Shown: piece after piece, positions 50,784 to 58,672 of the stretch
How positions within the stretch are numbered: position 1 is the first letter of the stretch
How the letters are laid out: every line of letters begins with the position of its first letter
From: Sneathia sanguinegens
GTDB lineage: Bacteria > Fusobacteriota > Fusobacteriia > Fusobacteriales > Leptotrichiaceae
NCBI RefSeq assembly: GCF_042033325.1
Contig: NZ_CP160095.1
Strand: one strand, 5' to 3'
Length of the DNA: 64,000 bases
Notes under the pieces: model-generated
Told to the model about the DNA's origin: nothing
The model's database searches: none
Seen by the model: only the letters and a program-made list of their open reading frames with translations
Made by a program: the position numbers and the translations under genes

Positions 50784-52976
50784 TTATTTATGATACTCTA
50801 GGGCTAATTTTAATTTTGTCTTATAATTTGAATTCCATATTTTAGATTTTGGTGAATAACCTCCTAAATAATTTGTAAATACTCCTTTTTCATATTTCAA
50901 ATTCATTTCTCCACTCAATTTTAGACTAAGATCATTTCCTATATTTGTAATAAATTCTGCATATGGTCTTATATTTATTTCAGAACCCTGTACCCATTTA
51001 TTTTCTTCTTCAATTTTTTGTCTTTCAAAGTCTAATTTATTAACTTTATTCTTTATTTTTTCATCTAAGACATTAGTTTGTAGTCTATTTGAACTAGCTT
51101 TTCTTGATTGCAAGCTAAATTTTGAATCTAGTCCAAGCTTAAATGCTATATCTATCATATCTGTTATATCATACACAAAATTATATGCTACATCTATTGC
51201 TGGGCTAAATTTGTTAGTTTCATAATAATCTTTATCTGTATTTTTAAATATATTATATTCATTTTCTATATATGGTTTTAATTTAAATTTCATAATATCT
51301 TGTTCATAGGCTAATTTACTTTCATTTTTTATCAAATATTGTGTCTTGTCTAATAATTTATTAAATTTCAATTTATTCTCAATACTGAATTTATTATACA
51401 CTATTTTTGTCTTATTTTTTAACTCCATATTATTTTTTGTCTTTGTATCATCTGTAATCATTTCTTTTCCAGAAATATAATCAGGTATATACTCAGATTT
51501 TTCTAAATATTTTATTTTTTTCTTTTTTATCTCTCCACTAAAATCATCTCTTAATTCTTTAGTAGTTTCATAAACCTTATGTAATTCATAACCCTTGTCT
51601 GTCTTATATATTTTTCTAAGGACTTCTTCATTAGCTGCTGCAGGATTGAAAACATCTTTTCCTTTATATTTTCCCTTATAAATATAGTGTTCATCTTCTA
51701 AATCTATAAATTTTAAAGAGGCATTTTCAACCTTATATACCTTTGTAGAATTTTTATGTGTTGCATAATTTCTAATAATATTAAGATCATTTTCTACACT
51801 AAGTCCTTTTATAAAAAGATCACTTTTTTTAAGTTTAAGTTGTGCAGAAAATTTATACTTATCCTTCATTTCATCAAATTTTGGAGTATTTTCTACATAA
51901 AATTGATTGTATAAATAGTTACCTTCATGTGTTAATGAAGCAGATAATCTAATTTGTTCTAATTTTTCATGTTCATGATTTACAATCTCATAGAATTTGT
52001 GCATTCTTTTCAATTCTTTATTTTTGTCAAAAAATAACTCAAAATGATTTTTAAAGTGTAGTCTTTCTTTAATGCTTTCTAACTGTATTCCATTATAAAT
52101 ATATGCTCCCATTGTCATATCTTCATTATGCTTATATCTCACATCTGTATCCATTTCAAGTGCCAAAGGATTTATTATTTTTCTCGTATAGAACCTTGGT
52201 CTAAATGATAGTGAATATTTATTATTGAACACATTCGTATTTATTCCTTCAAATATTGCATCTCCTGCAAACTTTCTATTTTCATCATTCTCATTAAAAC
52301 TCGAAATATATTGCGTATATTTAAAACCATTTTTACCATCAAAATATCTAATACTAGCTTTGAATTGTCCGTCATTTGTTTCACTTAATTGTTCTAATAT
52401 TCTAGGTCTTATTATATCAATTTTATTTCTATTCTCTTCTTCTTCATTTTCTTCATGTTTATGTTCATGTTCATGTGTATGTTCATGAGTATGTTCATGA
52501 GTATGTTCGTGATCGTGGTGATCATGTTCATGAACTTGTGAAGGATTTTTGAATATGAACTGTTCTATAGAACCTCTATTTGCAATTTGTTTTTCCAAAT
52601 TTTTAGTATATTTATAATCAGTTCCATAATAAGTTTCAGTTATAGATTTTTCACCAAAGAAATTTTCTTCTCCTTCAACAATCTTAGGTTCATATTTTCC
52701 ATTTATAATATTTTCATTTTTATAAATAAACGCCTTATCTGGTCTACTAATAAGTGCTCTATTTCCCTTTAAAACTGTTTTAAACTCCCATTTTGAATCT
52801 ATTGAGGTTAATTTTAAATCAAAAGCTGTAAATTTAAGGTATGGTTCAAACCAAATTTTACCTTTTTTTTCATTTCCAATTTCTGTATTTGCCTTTAAAT
52901 CTACCCTAACCATCTTTTTATTGCTTGCTTCTAAAATTAATGAAAATAAGATTGATATTAAAAATATTTTTTTCAT
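50784..52976 (-). CDS. Histidine-rich putative outer-membrane beta-barrel protein
   Basis: 730 residues, family not recognised by name. Signal peptide MKKIFLISILFSLILEAS; mature protein of alternating hydrophobic/polar residues with many aromatic strand ends, closing with LKLALEYHK, which fits a C-terminal barrel strand. A His/Glu/Asp/Thr-rich loop at about residues 149-174 has 14 histidines in 26 residues, followed by an acidic stretch. Such loops bind Zn2+, Ni2+ or Cu2+ in other proteins; a metal-uptake or metal-sensing role is inferred. A distant paralog is at 62134. Start ATG follows AGGAGGAAAA. Strong ribosome site, weak -10 (TATACT, 53006-53011). Confidence 0.75.
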   Translation of the reverse strand: MKKIFLISILFSLILEASNKKMVRVDLKANTEIGNEKKGKIWFEPYLKFTAFDLKLTSIDSKWEFKTVLKGNRALISRPDKAFIYKNENIINGKYEPKIVEGEENFFGEKSITETYYGTDYKYTKNLEKQIANRGSIEQFIFKNPSQVHEHDHHDHEHTHEHTHEHTHEHEHKHEENEEEENRNKIDIIRPRILEQLSETNDGQFKASIRYFDGKNGFKYTQYISSFNENDENRKFAGDAIFEGINTNVFNNKYSLSFRPRFYTRKIINPLALEMDTDVRYKHNEDMTMGAYIYNGIQLESIKERLHFKNHFELFFDKNKELKRMHKFYEIVNHEHEKLEQIRLSASLTHEGNYLYNQFYVENTPKFDEMKDKYKFSAQLKLKKSDLFIKGLSVENDLNIIRNYATHKNSTKVYKVENASLKFIDLEDEHYIYKGKYKGKDVFNPAAANEEVLRKIYKTDKGYELHKVYETTKELRDDFSGEIKKKKIKYLEKSEYIPDYISGKEMITDDTKTKNNMELKNKTKIVYNKFSIENKLKFNKLLDKTQYLIKNESKLAYEQDIMKFKLKPYIENEYNIFKNTDKDYYETNKFSPAIDVAYNFVYDITDMIDIAFKLGLDSKFSLQSRKASSNRLQTNVLDEKIKNKVNKLDFERQKIEEENKWVQGSEINIRPYAEFITNIGNDLSLKLSGEMNLKYEKGVFTNYLGGYSPKSKIWNSNYKTKLKLALEYHK
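52470..52514 (-). repeat. 12-bp in-frame repeat coding for HEHT units
   Basis: About three copies of a 12-base unit (read as GTATGTTCATGA on the plus strand, with single-base changes) code for repeated His-Glu-His-Thr. Because the unit is four codons, copy-number change would alter loop length without shifting the frame. Confidence 0.7.
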
Positions 52977-53060
52977 TTTTCCTCCTTTTATTTAACTTAG
53001 TCTAGAGTATATCAGAAAAAAATCTATATTTTAATAGCCTTTTTCAGTTCTTTTTTAGTT

Positions 53061-53098
53061 AAATAAAAAGAAGATACTATAAATATTTTTGTATCTTC
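53061..53098 (-). terminator. Terminator after the MalY/PatB gene
   Basis: An 8-bp stem GAAGATAC/GTATCTTC (53070-53077 with 53091-53098) with a 13-base loop is followed on the minus strand by a T-rich tail, 12 bases past the stop. Confidence 0.78.
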
Positions 53099-53109
53099 CA
53101 AAATTTTTT

Positions 53110-54267
53110 TTAGTTATTTTTCAGTTCTTTTATTCTTTTCAAATATTTTTCAAGAATACTTCTAGGACAGGCAACATTTAATCTAATATAGCCCTTTGCT
53201 ATATCTCCAAAAACACTCCCCGGCACCACTGCCATTTTAACTTTTTTCACAAAAAAATCTTTAATTTCTTCCTCAGAAATACCTAATTTTTGCAATGAAA
53301 TAAAGGCAAGATAACTTGCATCAGGTATAGTAAATTCAAAATCAACCAAATTTTCTTTTAAATATTTATCTAAAAAAAGAAAATTAGCTTCTATATATTT
53401 TTTTAATTGTAAAAGCCATGGCTCTGAATTTTTACACGCCTCTATAACAGCCTCAACTGCTATTGCATTAGGTCTATATATATCCATTTTTTTCCACTCA
53501 TTGAATACTTTATTTTTTTCATCCACGCTATTTAGAATACAAATCGCTGATTGTAGTCCTGATAAATTAAAAGTTTTAGTTATAGAATAAAAAGTTACTG
53601 TATTATTATAGTATTTTCTAAAGGGTATATGTTTATTTGAAAACAAAACTAAATCTGCGTGTATTTCATCTGAAATAACATCCACCTTATATTTTTCACA
53701 CATTTTTGCTATATATTTTATTTCAGGCTCCGTCCAACATTTTCCAATGGGATTTTGTGGATTACAAAAAATCAAAACTTTTACTTGTTTTATCTTTTCT
53801 TCAAAATCTGAGTAATCTATTTGCCATTTTCCTTGTTCATCCTTTATCAAATTACTTGTAAGCATTTTCATTGAAGAATTTTCAACTATTCTTTTAAATG
53901 AAGCATACATTGGCTCTAAAATTAAAAATTTCGTATTTTTTTTATACTTGTAATTAATATATACTCTTAATCCTGAAATTACACCAGGGCAATGTAGCAT
54001 ACATTTTTCATCAAAGTCATAATTATGTTGTTTTTTATACCAATTTTTATAGGCTAAAAAATATTCTATTGGTGTAGAAGTATAGGCTAAAATACCCTTA
54101 TTTACCTTGGCAATTATTGCTTTTAATATATTTTCATCAGTCTTAAAATCCATATCTGCAACAGTAAATGGTCTTATATCTTTTTCTTTATAAATTTGAA
54201 AAAGTTCATCATATTTTGAAGAATTCATATTATGTCTATCAATAAGCTCATCAAAATTATTTTTCAT
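53110..54267 (-). CDS. Cystathionine beta-lyase, MalY/PatB family
   Basis: PLP-dependent aminotransferase-fold C-S lyase, 385 residues, splitting cystathionine or cysteine to pyruvate, ammonia and a thiol or H2S. Family start FDELIDRHNMNSSKYD and ADMDFKTDENI, then CNPQNPIGKCWTEPE near 168, PLP Asp200 (VISDEIHADLV), and Schiff-base Lys231 in SITKTFNLSGLQ. In oral and vaginal anaerobes such lyases make H2S. The LysR-type gene directly upstream probably regulates it. Confidence 0.93.
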   Translation of the reverse strand: MKNNFDELIDRHNMNSSKYDELFQIYKEKDIRPFTVADMDFKTDENILKAIIAKVNKGILAYTSTPIEYFLAYKNWYKKQHNYDFDEKCMLHCPGVISGLRVYINYKYKKNTKFLILEPMYASFKRIVENSSMKMLTSNLIKDEQGKWQIDYSDFEEKIKQVKVLIFCNPQNPIGKCWTEPEIKYIAKMCEKYKVDVISDEIHADLVLFSNKHIPFRKYYNNTVTFYSITKTFNLSGLQSAICILNSVDEKNKVFNEWKKMDIYRPNAIAVEAVIEACKNSEPWLLQLKKYIEANFLFLDKYLKENLVDFEFTIPDASYLAFISLQKLGISEEEIKDFFVKKVKMAVVPGSVFGDIAKGYIRLNVACPRSILEKYLKRIKELKNN

Positions 54268-54271
54268 TTTC

Positions 54272-55165
54272 TTACACTTTCTTAATATCTTTCAATGATT
54301 CTTTAATATCTATATTTCTAACAAATGAAACAAAATCGGTAATTATTTTATTAGTCATATTTTCTTTCATACACATAATTTGAAATTTATTATATGTTTT
54401 TATAAATCTATAAATAACTTTAAATTCTTTATTTTTTAAATTTTCATAAACACAATAATAGGGTAATACAGCATAACCCACTCCCATTTTTACCAAATGT
54501 TTCGTTGTTTCGATACTACCATTAACATTCATTTGCTTATCTATTGTGAACCCTACCTTCTCTTCAAATTTATTCATATATAGAACATTTTGTTCATTAT
54601 TTCTTTTTAAATAAAAAATATTTTTTAATTCCATATAATCTTCAATATTATTAGGTGCTATCACAACAAAAGGATAATCTTCTGTATTTATAATTTTAAG
54701 TTCATCATCTTTTATAAAAAAATCTTCTGTTAATATTACATCCAAAGTTCCTTCTTTTAAATATTTATACAAAGTTGCAGAATTTTTAACAAAAATATCT
54801 AGTTCAATGTCTGGTCTTTCTTTTAAATATTCACGAACAATATTAGGTAATATAGGCTCACCAACATTATGTGTTGCTCCAATTGCAATTTTTTTATTTT
54901 GCTTATCAATTAATCTTTTCATGGCAATTTCCATTCTATCTACTTTTTCAAATAAATCTTTTGCCATTTTAAATAAACTTTGACCCTCTCTTGTCAATTT
55001 AAAAGATTTTGAATTTCTTTCTATTAATTGCACATCTAAATTTTGCTCCAATTTTTTTATTTGTATAGACACTGCCGATTGGCTTATATACAAATTTTGA
55101 CTAGCTTTTGTAAAACTTTTTACTTTACAAGCTTCATAAAATAATTTTAAACTATTTAAATCCAT
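54272..55165 (-). CDS. LysR-type transcriptional regulator
   Basis: 297-residue LTTR. The winged HTH is at residues 1-60 (LYEACKVKSFTKASQNLYISQSAVSIQIKKLE with LYISQSAVS as recognition helix), followed by a substrate-binding domain from about 88 (KIAIGATHNVGEPILP). Inducer unknown; cysteine or sulfur metabolites are plausible because the next gene is a C-S lyase. ATG at 55165 is the first Met of the family pattern; GTG codons upstream at 55171 and 55177 are alternatives. Cotranscribed with the lyase, 4 bases apart. Confidence 0.92.
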   Translation of the reverse strand: MDLNSLKLFYEACKVKSFTKASQNLYISQSAVSIQIKKLEQNLDVQLIERNSKSFKLTREGQSLFKMAKDLFEKVDRMEIAMKRLIDKQNKKIAIGATHNVGEPILPNIVREYLKERPDIELDIFVKNSATLYKYLKEGTLDVILTEDFFIKDDELKIINTEDYPFVVIAPNNIEDYMELKNIFYLKRNNEQNVLYMNKFEEKVGFTIDKQMNVNGSIETTKHLVKMGVGYAVLPYYCVYENLKNKEFKVIYRFIKTYNKFQIMCMKENMTNKIITDFVSFVRNIDIKESLKDIKKV

Positions 55166-55195
55166 TTTCACTTTCACTTTCTTTATAAAAAAAAA

Positions 55196-55272
55196 TGGTG
55201 CCTAAGATCAGAATCGAACTGATAACCTTACGGGTATGAACCGTATGCTCTAACCAATTGAGCTACCTAGGC
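55196..55272 (-). tRNA. tRNA-Met (CAT anticodon; elongator or Ile2)
   Basis: A 77-base cloverleaf with encoded CCA. Acceptor GCCTAGG/CTTAGGC with one G-T pair, anticodon arm TACGG-TTCATAC-CCGTA, T-arm ATCAG-TTCGATT-CTGAT, discriminator A. The normal 1-72 pair and lack of three consecutive G-C pairs in the anticodon stem rule out the initiator. Elongator Met and lysidine-modified Ile2 cannot be told apart here. Confidence 0.93.
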
Positions 55273-55281
55273 AACATATTC

Positions 55282-55310
55282 ATTCTATCAAAAAATTTTT
55301 TTATTGTCAA
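55282..55310 (-). promoter_or_regulatory. Promoter of the tRNA-Met gene
   Basis: TTGACA (55305-55310) and TAGAAT (55282-55287) have a 17-base spacer on the minus strand, ending 10 bases before the tRNA 5' end. The LysR and lyase genes follow without a visible terminator, so they may be transcribed from here too. Confidence 0.8.
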
Positions 55311-55323
55311 GCATTATTTTTTC

Positions 55324-55366
55324 ATCAAAGAATATTACAATTTATTCTTTTGCAATATTCTTTGAT
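55324..55366. repeat. Long inverted repeat after the ClC gene
   Basis: 17 bases (55324-55340) are complementary to 55350-55366 except at one position. It lies just past the ClC stop codon and before the tRNA promoter, but no T-run follows it on the minus strand; on that side the sequence is GAAAAAATAA. It may be a processed or Rho-dependent 3' end. Confidence 0.7.
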
Positions 55367-55371
55367 TAAGG

Positions 55372-56694
55372 CTAATTATTCTTAATATCAACCTCTTGCT
55401 TTCCTTTGTTTAATCCTTCTAACATTCTATCGTATAAATCTTCATAGAAAGATTTTATTCCTAAACCTTCTGCTAGTACATAGGCTATTAAACTTACTAT
55501 AGCTATAGCTAATAAGTAATCGAAAGACCCCCCTGTCATTTCTAATACAAGAATAATTGCTGTTATTGGAGATCTAACTATTGCAGAAAAATGCCCACAC
55601 ATTCCCATCATTGAGAAAACAAAAATTAAATTTGCATCTATAAACCCAAAATGATATAGAATACTTGCATAAAGATTACCAAGTAAAGATCCTAATACTA
55701 ATAAAGGAACCAAACTTCCACCTGGAACATCAGCACCAAATACTATAAATAGCAAAAAGAATTTTGAAATATAGAAAAATGCTAATGTTGCTATACTAGC
55801 ATTTTCATTCAAAGCTAGATAAAAGAAGTGTTCTCCTGCACCAAATAATCTTAAATCAATAAGTAATATGACTGCTGATATTACAAAGGGTAATAAAAAT
55901 TTAATATATGAATGAACTTTTATCTTTTTATACAAGGTCTTACTTGAAATTATCAATGTATTAAATAAGGCCCCTGATAAACCTGAGAGTAAACCTAATA
56001 TTATTAAATAAATGTATATATTAAGTCCTAAAGGTGCTATTTTAGGAATATTATGTAAGGTTGGCTTATTTCCTAATATCAAATCTGAGCATAAAATTGC
56101 TGAGAACACAGTTATAGCTGAACTCAAAAATACTTTTCTATTTGTTTTCTTATAAATTTCTTCTATAGCAAATAGCATACCTGTAATAGGTGCATTAAAG
56201 GCTACAGCCAAACCTGCTCCAGCTGATGAACCTATAAAATACTTTTTATCTTCTTTTTGACCCTTAGTAAGAGAATGTACTGCCTGTCCAACCAAACCAC
56301 CTATTTGCACTGAAGGTCCTTCTCTACCCAAAGTTAAACCTGAACCTACAGTTATAACACTGGCAATAAATTTACATGGTAAAGTTTTTTTCCAATTGAA
56401 CTTTATTTTTTCATCTATAAGCCCATAAATACTTGGTATTCCTGAACCTTTAATCATAGAATTAAAATTGTTCATAAAATATATTAAAGTTGCTATAAGT
56501 ACAAATAAAATTAAAAAAATTAAATATCCTAAGTAAGATTTGCTACAATATTTTAAAATTTTTGTCATAATATCAGACATTTTATGTATGCCTAATTTAT
56601 ACATCGATATCACAAAACCACAAATTATTCCTGTAACAAAATAGATAAATAATTTTTGTATTTTTATTTGTATCCATGTACTATGTTTCCTCAA
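55372..56694 (-). CDS. ClC-type chloride channel/transporter
   Basis: 440-residue ClC protein with about 18 short helices. Selectivity filter segments: GSGIPSIYGL near 80, GREGPSVQIGGLVGQA near 121-136, GAGLAVAFNAPITGMLFAIEE near 155, and GADVPGGSLVPLLVLGSLLGN near 320. The gating Glu is GREGP. No CBS domains. In bacteria such transporters exchange Cl- and H+ for acid resistance. The TTG at 56694, 9 bases after AAAGGAG, is used here because the ATG at 56703 directly touches that box. Confidence 0.93.
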   Translation of the reverse strand: MRKHSTWIQIKIQKLFIYFVTGIICGFVISMYKLGIHKMSDIMTKILKYCSKSYLGYLIFLILFVLIATLIYFMNNFNSMIKGSGIPSIYGLIDEKIKFNWKKTLPCKFIASVITVGSGLTLGREGPSVQIGGLVGQAVHSLTKGQKEDKKYFIGSSAGAGLAVAFNAPITGMLFAIEEIYKKTNRKVFLSSAITVFSAILCSDLILGNKPTLHNIPKIAPLGLNIYIYLIILGLLSGLSGALFNTLIISSKTLYKKIKVHSYIKFLLPFVISAVILLIDLRLFGAGEHFFYLALNENASIATLAFFYISKFFLLFIVFGADVPGGSLVPLLVLGSLLGNLYASILYHFGFIDANLIFVFSMMGMCGHFSAIVRSPITAIILVLEMTGGSFDYLLAIAIVSLIAYVLAEGLGIKSFYEDLYDRMLEGLNKGKQEVDIKNN

Positions 56695-56722
56695 TATTTC
56701 CATCTCCTTTTGTATTTACTCA

Positions 56723-56751
56723 ATTTTACCATACATTAAAAAATCAATCAA
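56723..56751 (-). promoter_or_regulatory. Promoter of the ClC gene
   Basis: TTGATT (56746-56751) and TAAAAT (56723-56728) have a 17-base spacer on the minus strand. On the plus strand a T-run at 56761-56770 and TATAAT at 56780-56785 likely drive the divergent aldolase gene. Confidence 0.6.
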
Positions 56752-56817
56752 TATAGTAGATTTTTTTTTTGATAAACTATATAATGTAATATATAACATA
56801 TAAAAGAAGGGTGTTTT

Positions 56818-57438
56818 ATGAAAGAACAAATTTTATCAAAAATTAAAAAAAATTTTTTAGTCGCTGTAGTTCGTGGTACAGATGATGATGATGCGTACTA
56901 TATTTCAAAAGAAATTATAGCTGGAGGTATTAAAACAATAGAAGTTACTTTTTCAACAATGTATGCAGAAAGTGCTATAAAAAAGCTATCTAAAGAATTT
57001 CTTAATGATCCAAATGTAATAATCGGTGCAGGTACAGTATTAGATGATATTACTGCAAGAATTGCAATTTTAAATGGAGCAAAATTCGTTGTATCACCAC
57101 ATTTTGACTCTAATATATCAAAAGTTTGTAATAGATACTCTATTCCATATTTACCAGGTTGTGGTAGTGTGACAGAAGTAATTAATGCTTTAGAAAATGG
57201 TGCAGATGTTGTTAAAATTTTTCCAGGTGGAATATTAAGTTCTAATTTTATTAAAGATGTTCACGGCCCTATACCTTATGCAAATATGATGCCATCTGGT
57301 GGTGTCAATATTGAAAATATCCAAGAATGGATAAAAAATGGTGCCTTTGCTATAGGAATAGGAAGTGCTTTAGTAAAACAAGGTAGGGATAAAATTAAAG
57401 AAGTTACAAAAGAATACATAAAAAAAGCTCAACTTTAA
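56818..57438 (+). CDS. eda: KDPG/KHG aldolase
   Basis: 206-residue class I aldolase that splits 2-keto-3-deoxy-6-phosphogluconate to pyruvate and glyceraldehyde 3-phosphate. IEVTFSTMYAESAI near 42, the GAGTVLDDITAR loop near 68, FVVSPHFDSNI near 92, and the Schiff-base Lys in VVKIFPGG near 135; MPSGGVNIENIQEWI near 162 completes the phosphate site. In other genomes the gene is part of uronate or sialic-type catabolic clusters, but here it stands alone. Confidence 0.93.
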   Translation: MKEQILSKIKKNFLVAVVRGTDDDDAYYISKEIIAGGIKTIEVTFSTMYAESAIKKLSKEFLNDPNVIIGAGTVLDDITARIAILNGAKFVVSPHFDSNISKVCNRYSIPYLPGCGSVTEVINALENGADVVKIFPGGILSSNFIKDVHGPIPYANMMPSGGVNIENIQEWIKNGAFAIGIGSALVKQGRDKIKEVTKEYIKKAQL

Positions 57439-57455
57439 AAAGTTGAGTTTTTATT
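57422..57455 (+). terminator. Terminator after eda
   Basis: An 8-bp stem CTCAACTT/AAGTTGAG (57428-57435 with 57440-57447, loop TAAA), extended by an A/T pairing, overlaps the eda stop and is followed by TTTTTATTTT. It can also end the converging gene at 57451. Confidence 0.9.
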
Positions 57456-58053
57456 TTGGTAAATTAATTTTATATTTTATAATTATCAATCTTACAATCA
57501 AAATTATTGCAAAAACTACAATATCACTTATAAAAATTCTGGGTAAATAGTAATATAAAATTGCTCCAAAAAAACATAAAAAAGCATAAATATCTTCTTT
57601 TAATATTATAGGTATTTCTGCAACAAATATATCTCTAATAACTCCTCCACCTACTCCTGTTATAGTTGCAAATATTGCAACAGTTATAATAGAAAAGCCA
57701 GCATTAATTGCAATTTTTGCTCCTATAATAGTAAAAATTGCTAAACCTATTGCATCCATTACGAGTAATTCTTTATAAAATGATTTTCCACTTTTCTTAT
57801 ATCTCTTCATAATAATAAATAATAAAATGGCTGTAATTATTGCCACAACTATATCCTGTGTATGAATAAGTACATTTGGTATCTTATTAACCAAAACATC
57901 CCTTATTATTCCTCCACCAACTGCCGTCATAACTGCTAAAACAACAACTCCTAAAATATCAAGTTTATGTTTTAGACCCTTTATAACTCCTGAAGCTGCA
58001 AAGGCAATAACACCTATTAAGTTTGCAACATATGTAAAATTTTCTATGAACAT
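57451..58053 (-). CDS. TRIC/UPF0126-family membrane channel
   Basis: 200-residue inner-membrane protein with seven predicted helices, related to trimeric intracellular cation channels. The two glycine-rich repeats are visible: GGGIIRDVLVNKIPNVL near 48-64 and GVGGGVIRDIFVAEIPIIL near 137-155. Prokaryotic members conduct monovalent cations. It is the last gene of the lepA-dnaQ unit on the minus strand. Confidence 0.92.
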   Translation of the reverse strand: MFIENFTYVANLIGVIAFAASGVIKGLKHKLDILGVVVLAVMTAVGGGIIRDVLVNKIPNVLIHTQDIVVAIITAILLFIIMKRYKKSGKSFYKELLVMDAIGLAIFTIIGAKIAINAGFSIITVAIFATITGVGGGVIRDIFVAEIPIILKEDIYAFLCFFGAILYYYLPRIFISDIVVFAIILIVRLIIIKYKINLPK

Positions 58054-58054
58054 T

Positions 58055-58657
58055 TTATAACCTCGTACTAATATTATCTACTATAAATCTCTTTATTCTA
58101 CTTTTTGCAATAGAATGTTTTCTCATTCTAAAAAATACCTTTGCCATAGTTTCTACATCATACATACTATTATGTAATTTTTCTTCTTCTAGAGGAACTT
58201 TATAATAATTTGCACATTCTATTAATTTTGGCCATTTATAACCATTAAGCCCCATAATTTTTACTATATCTATATTTTCAAGCATAGTGTCAAATTGATA
58301 TTTCAATTTAAAAGGTAAAAAATCTCTATCAAAGCGAATATTATGAGCTATATAGTGGTCACAACCTTGACAAAATTCAACAAAAGATGGAAGATCTTCT
58401 AAAAAAGTTTTAGGATATACTTCAGAACTCATGCTTCTTCTTATGCCTATTTCTTCATCAGTTAAACCATTAACTCTTATAGCTCCTTCATTTATTTCTT
58501 CGCCTTTATTTCTATAATAAAATCTATTAAATTCTCCGACCTTTAACATTTCCAATGTTTCTAAATTTATACTTACCTTCATTGCCGACATTGATAAAAC
58601 AGAAGATCCTCTTAACCCATTTGTTTCAACATCAAAAAATATTAATTTTTTATTCAT
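58055..58657 (-). CDS. DnaQ-like 3'-5' exonuclease
   Basis: 200-residue DEDD exonuclease. Exo I is FFDVETNGLRG with Asp9 and Glu11; Exo II includes HNIRFDRDFLPF near 100; Exo III has LHNSMYDVETMAKVFFRM near 160-178 with the His and Asp of the DEDDh subfamily. It could proofread for polymerase III or act in RNA turnover. It lies 15 bases after the lepA coding end, in the same direction. Confidence 0.9.
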   Translation of the reverse strand: MNKKLIFFDVETNGLRGSSVLSMSAMKVSINLETLEMLKVGEFNRFYYRNKGEEINEGAIRVNGLTDEEIGIRRSMSSEVYPKTFLEDLPSFVEFCQGCDHYIAHNIRFDRDFLPFKLKYQFDTMLENIDIVKIMGLNGYKWPKLIECANYYKVPLEEEKLHNSMYDVETMAKVFFRMRKHSIAKSRIKRFIVDNISTRL

Positions 58658-58672
58658 TTCTTCACCTTCATA

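Noticed and set aside
55196..55272. Initiator tRNA-Met
   Set aside because: The 1-72 pair is a normal G-C pair and the anticodon stem lacks the three G-C pairs of initiators.
55324..55366. Rho-independent terminator for the ClC gene
   Set aside because: The stem is strong but no T-run follows on the minus strand, so it is listed as an inverted repeat only.
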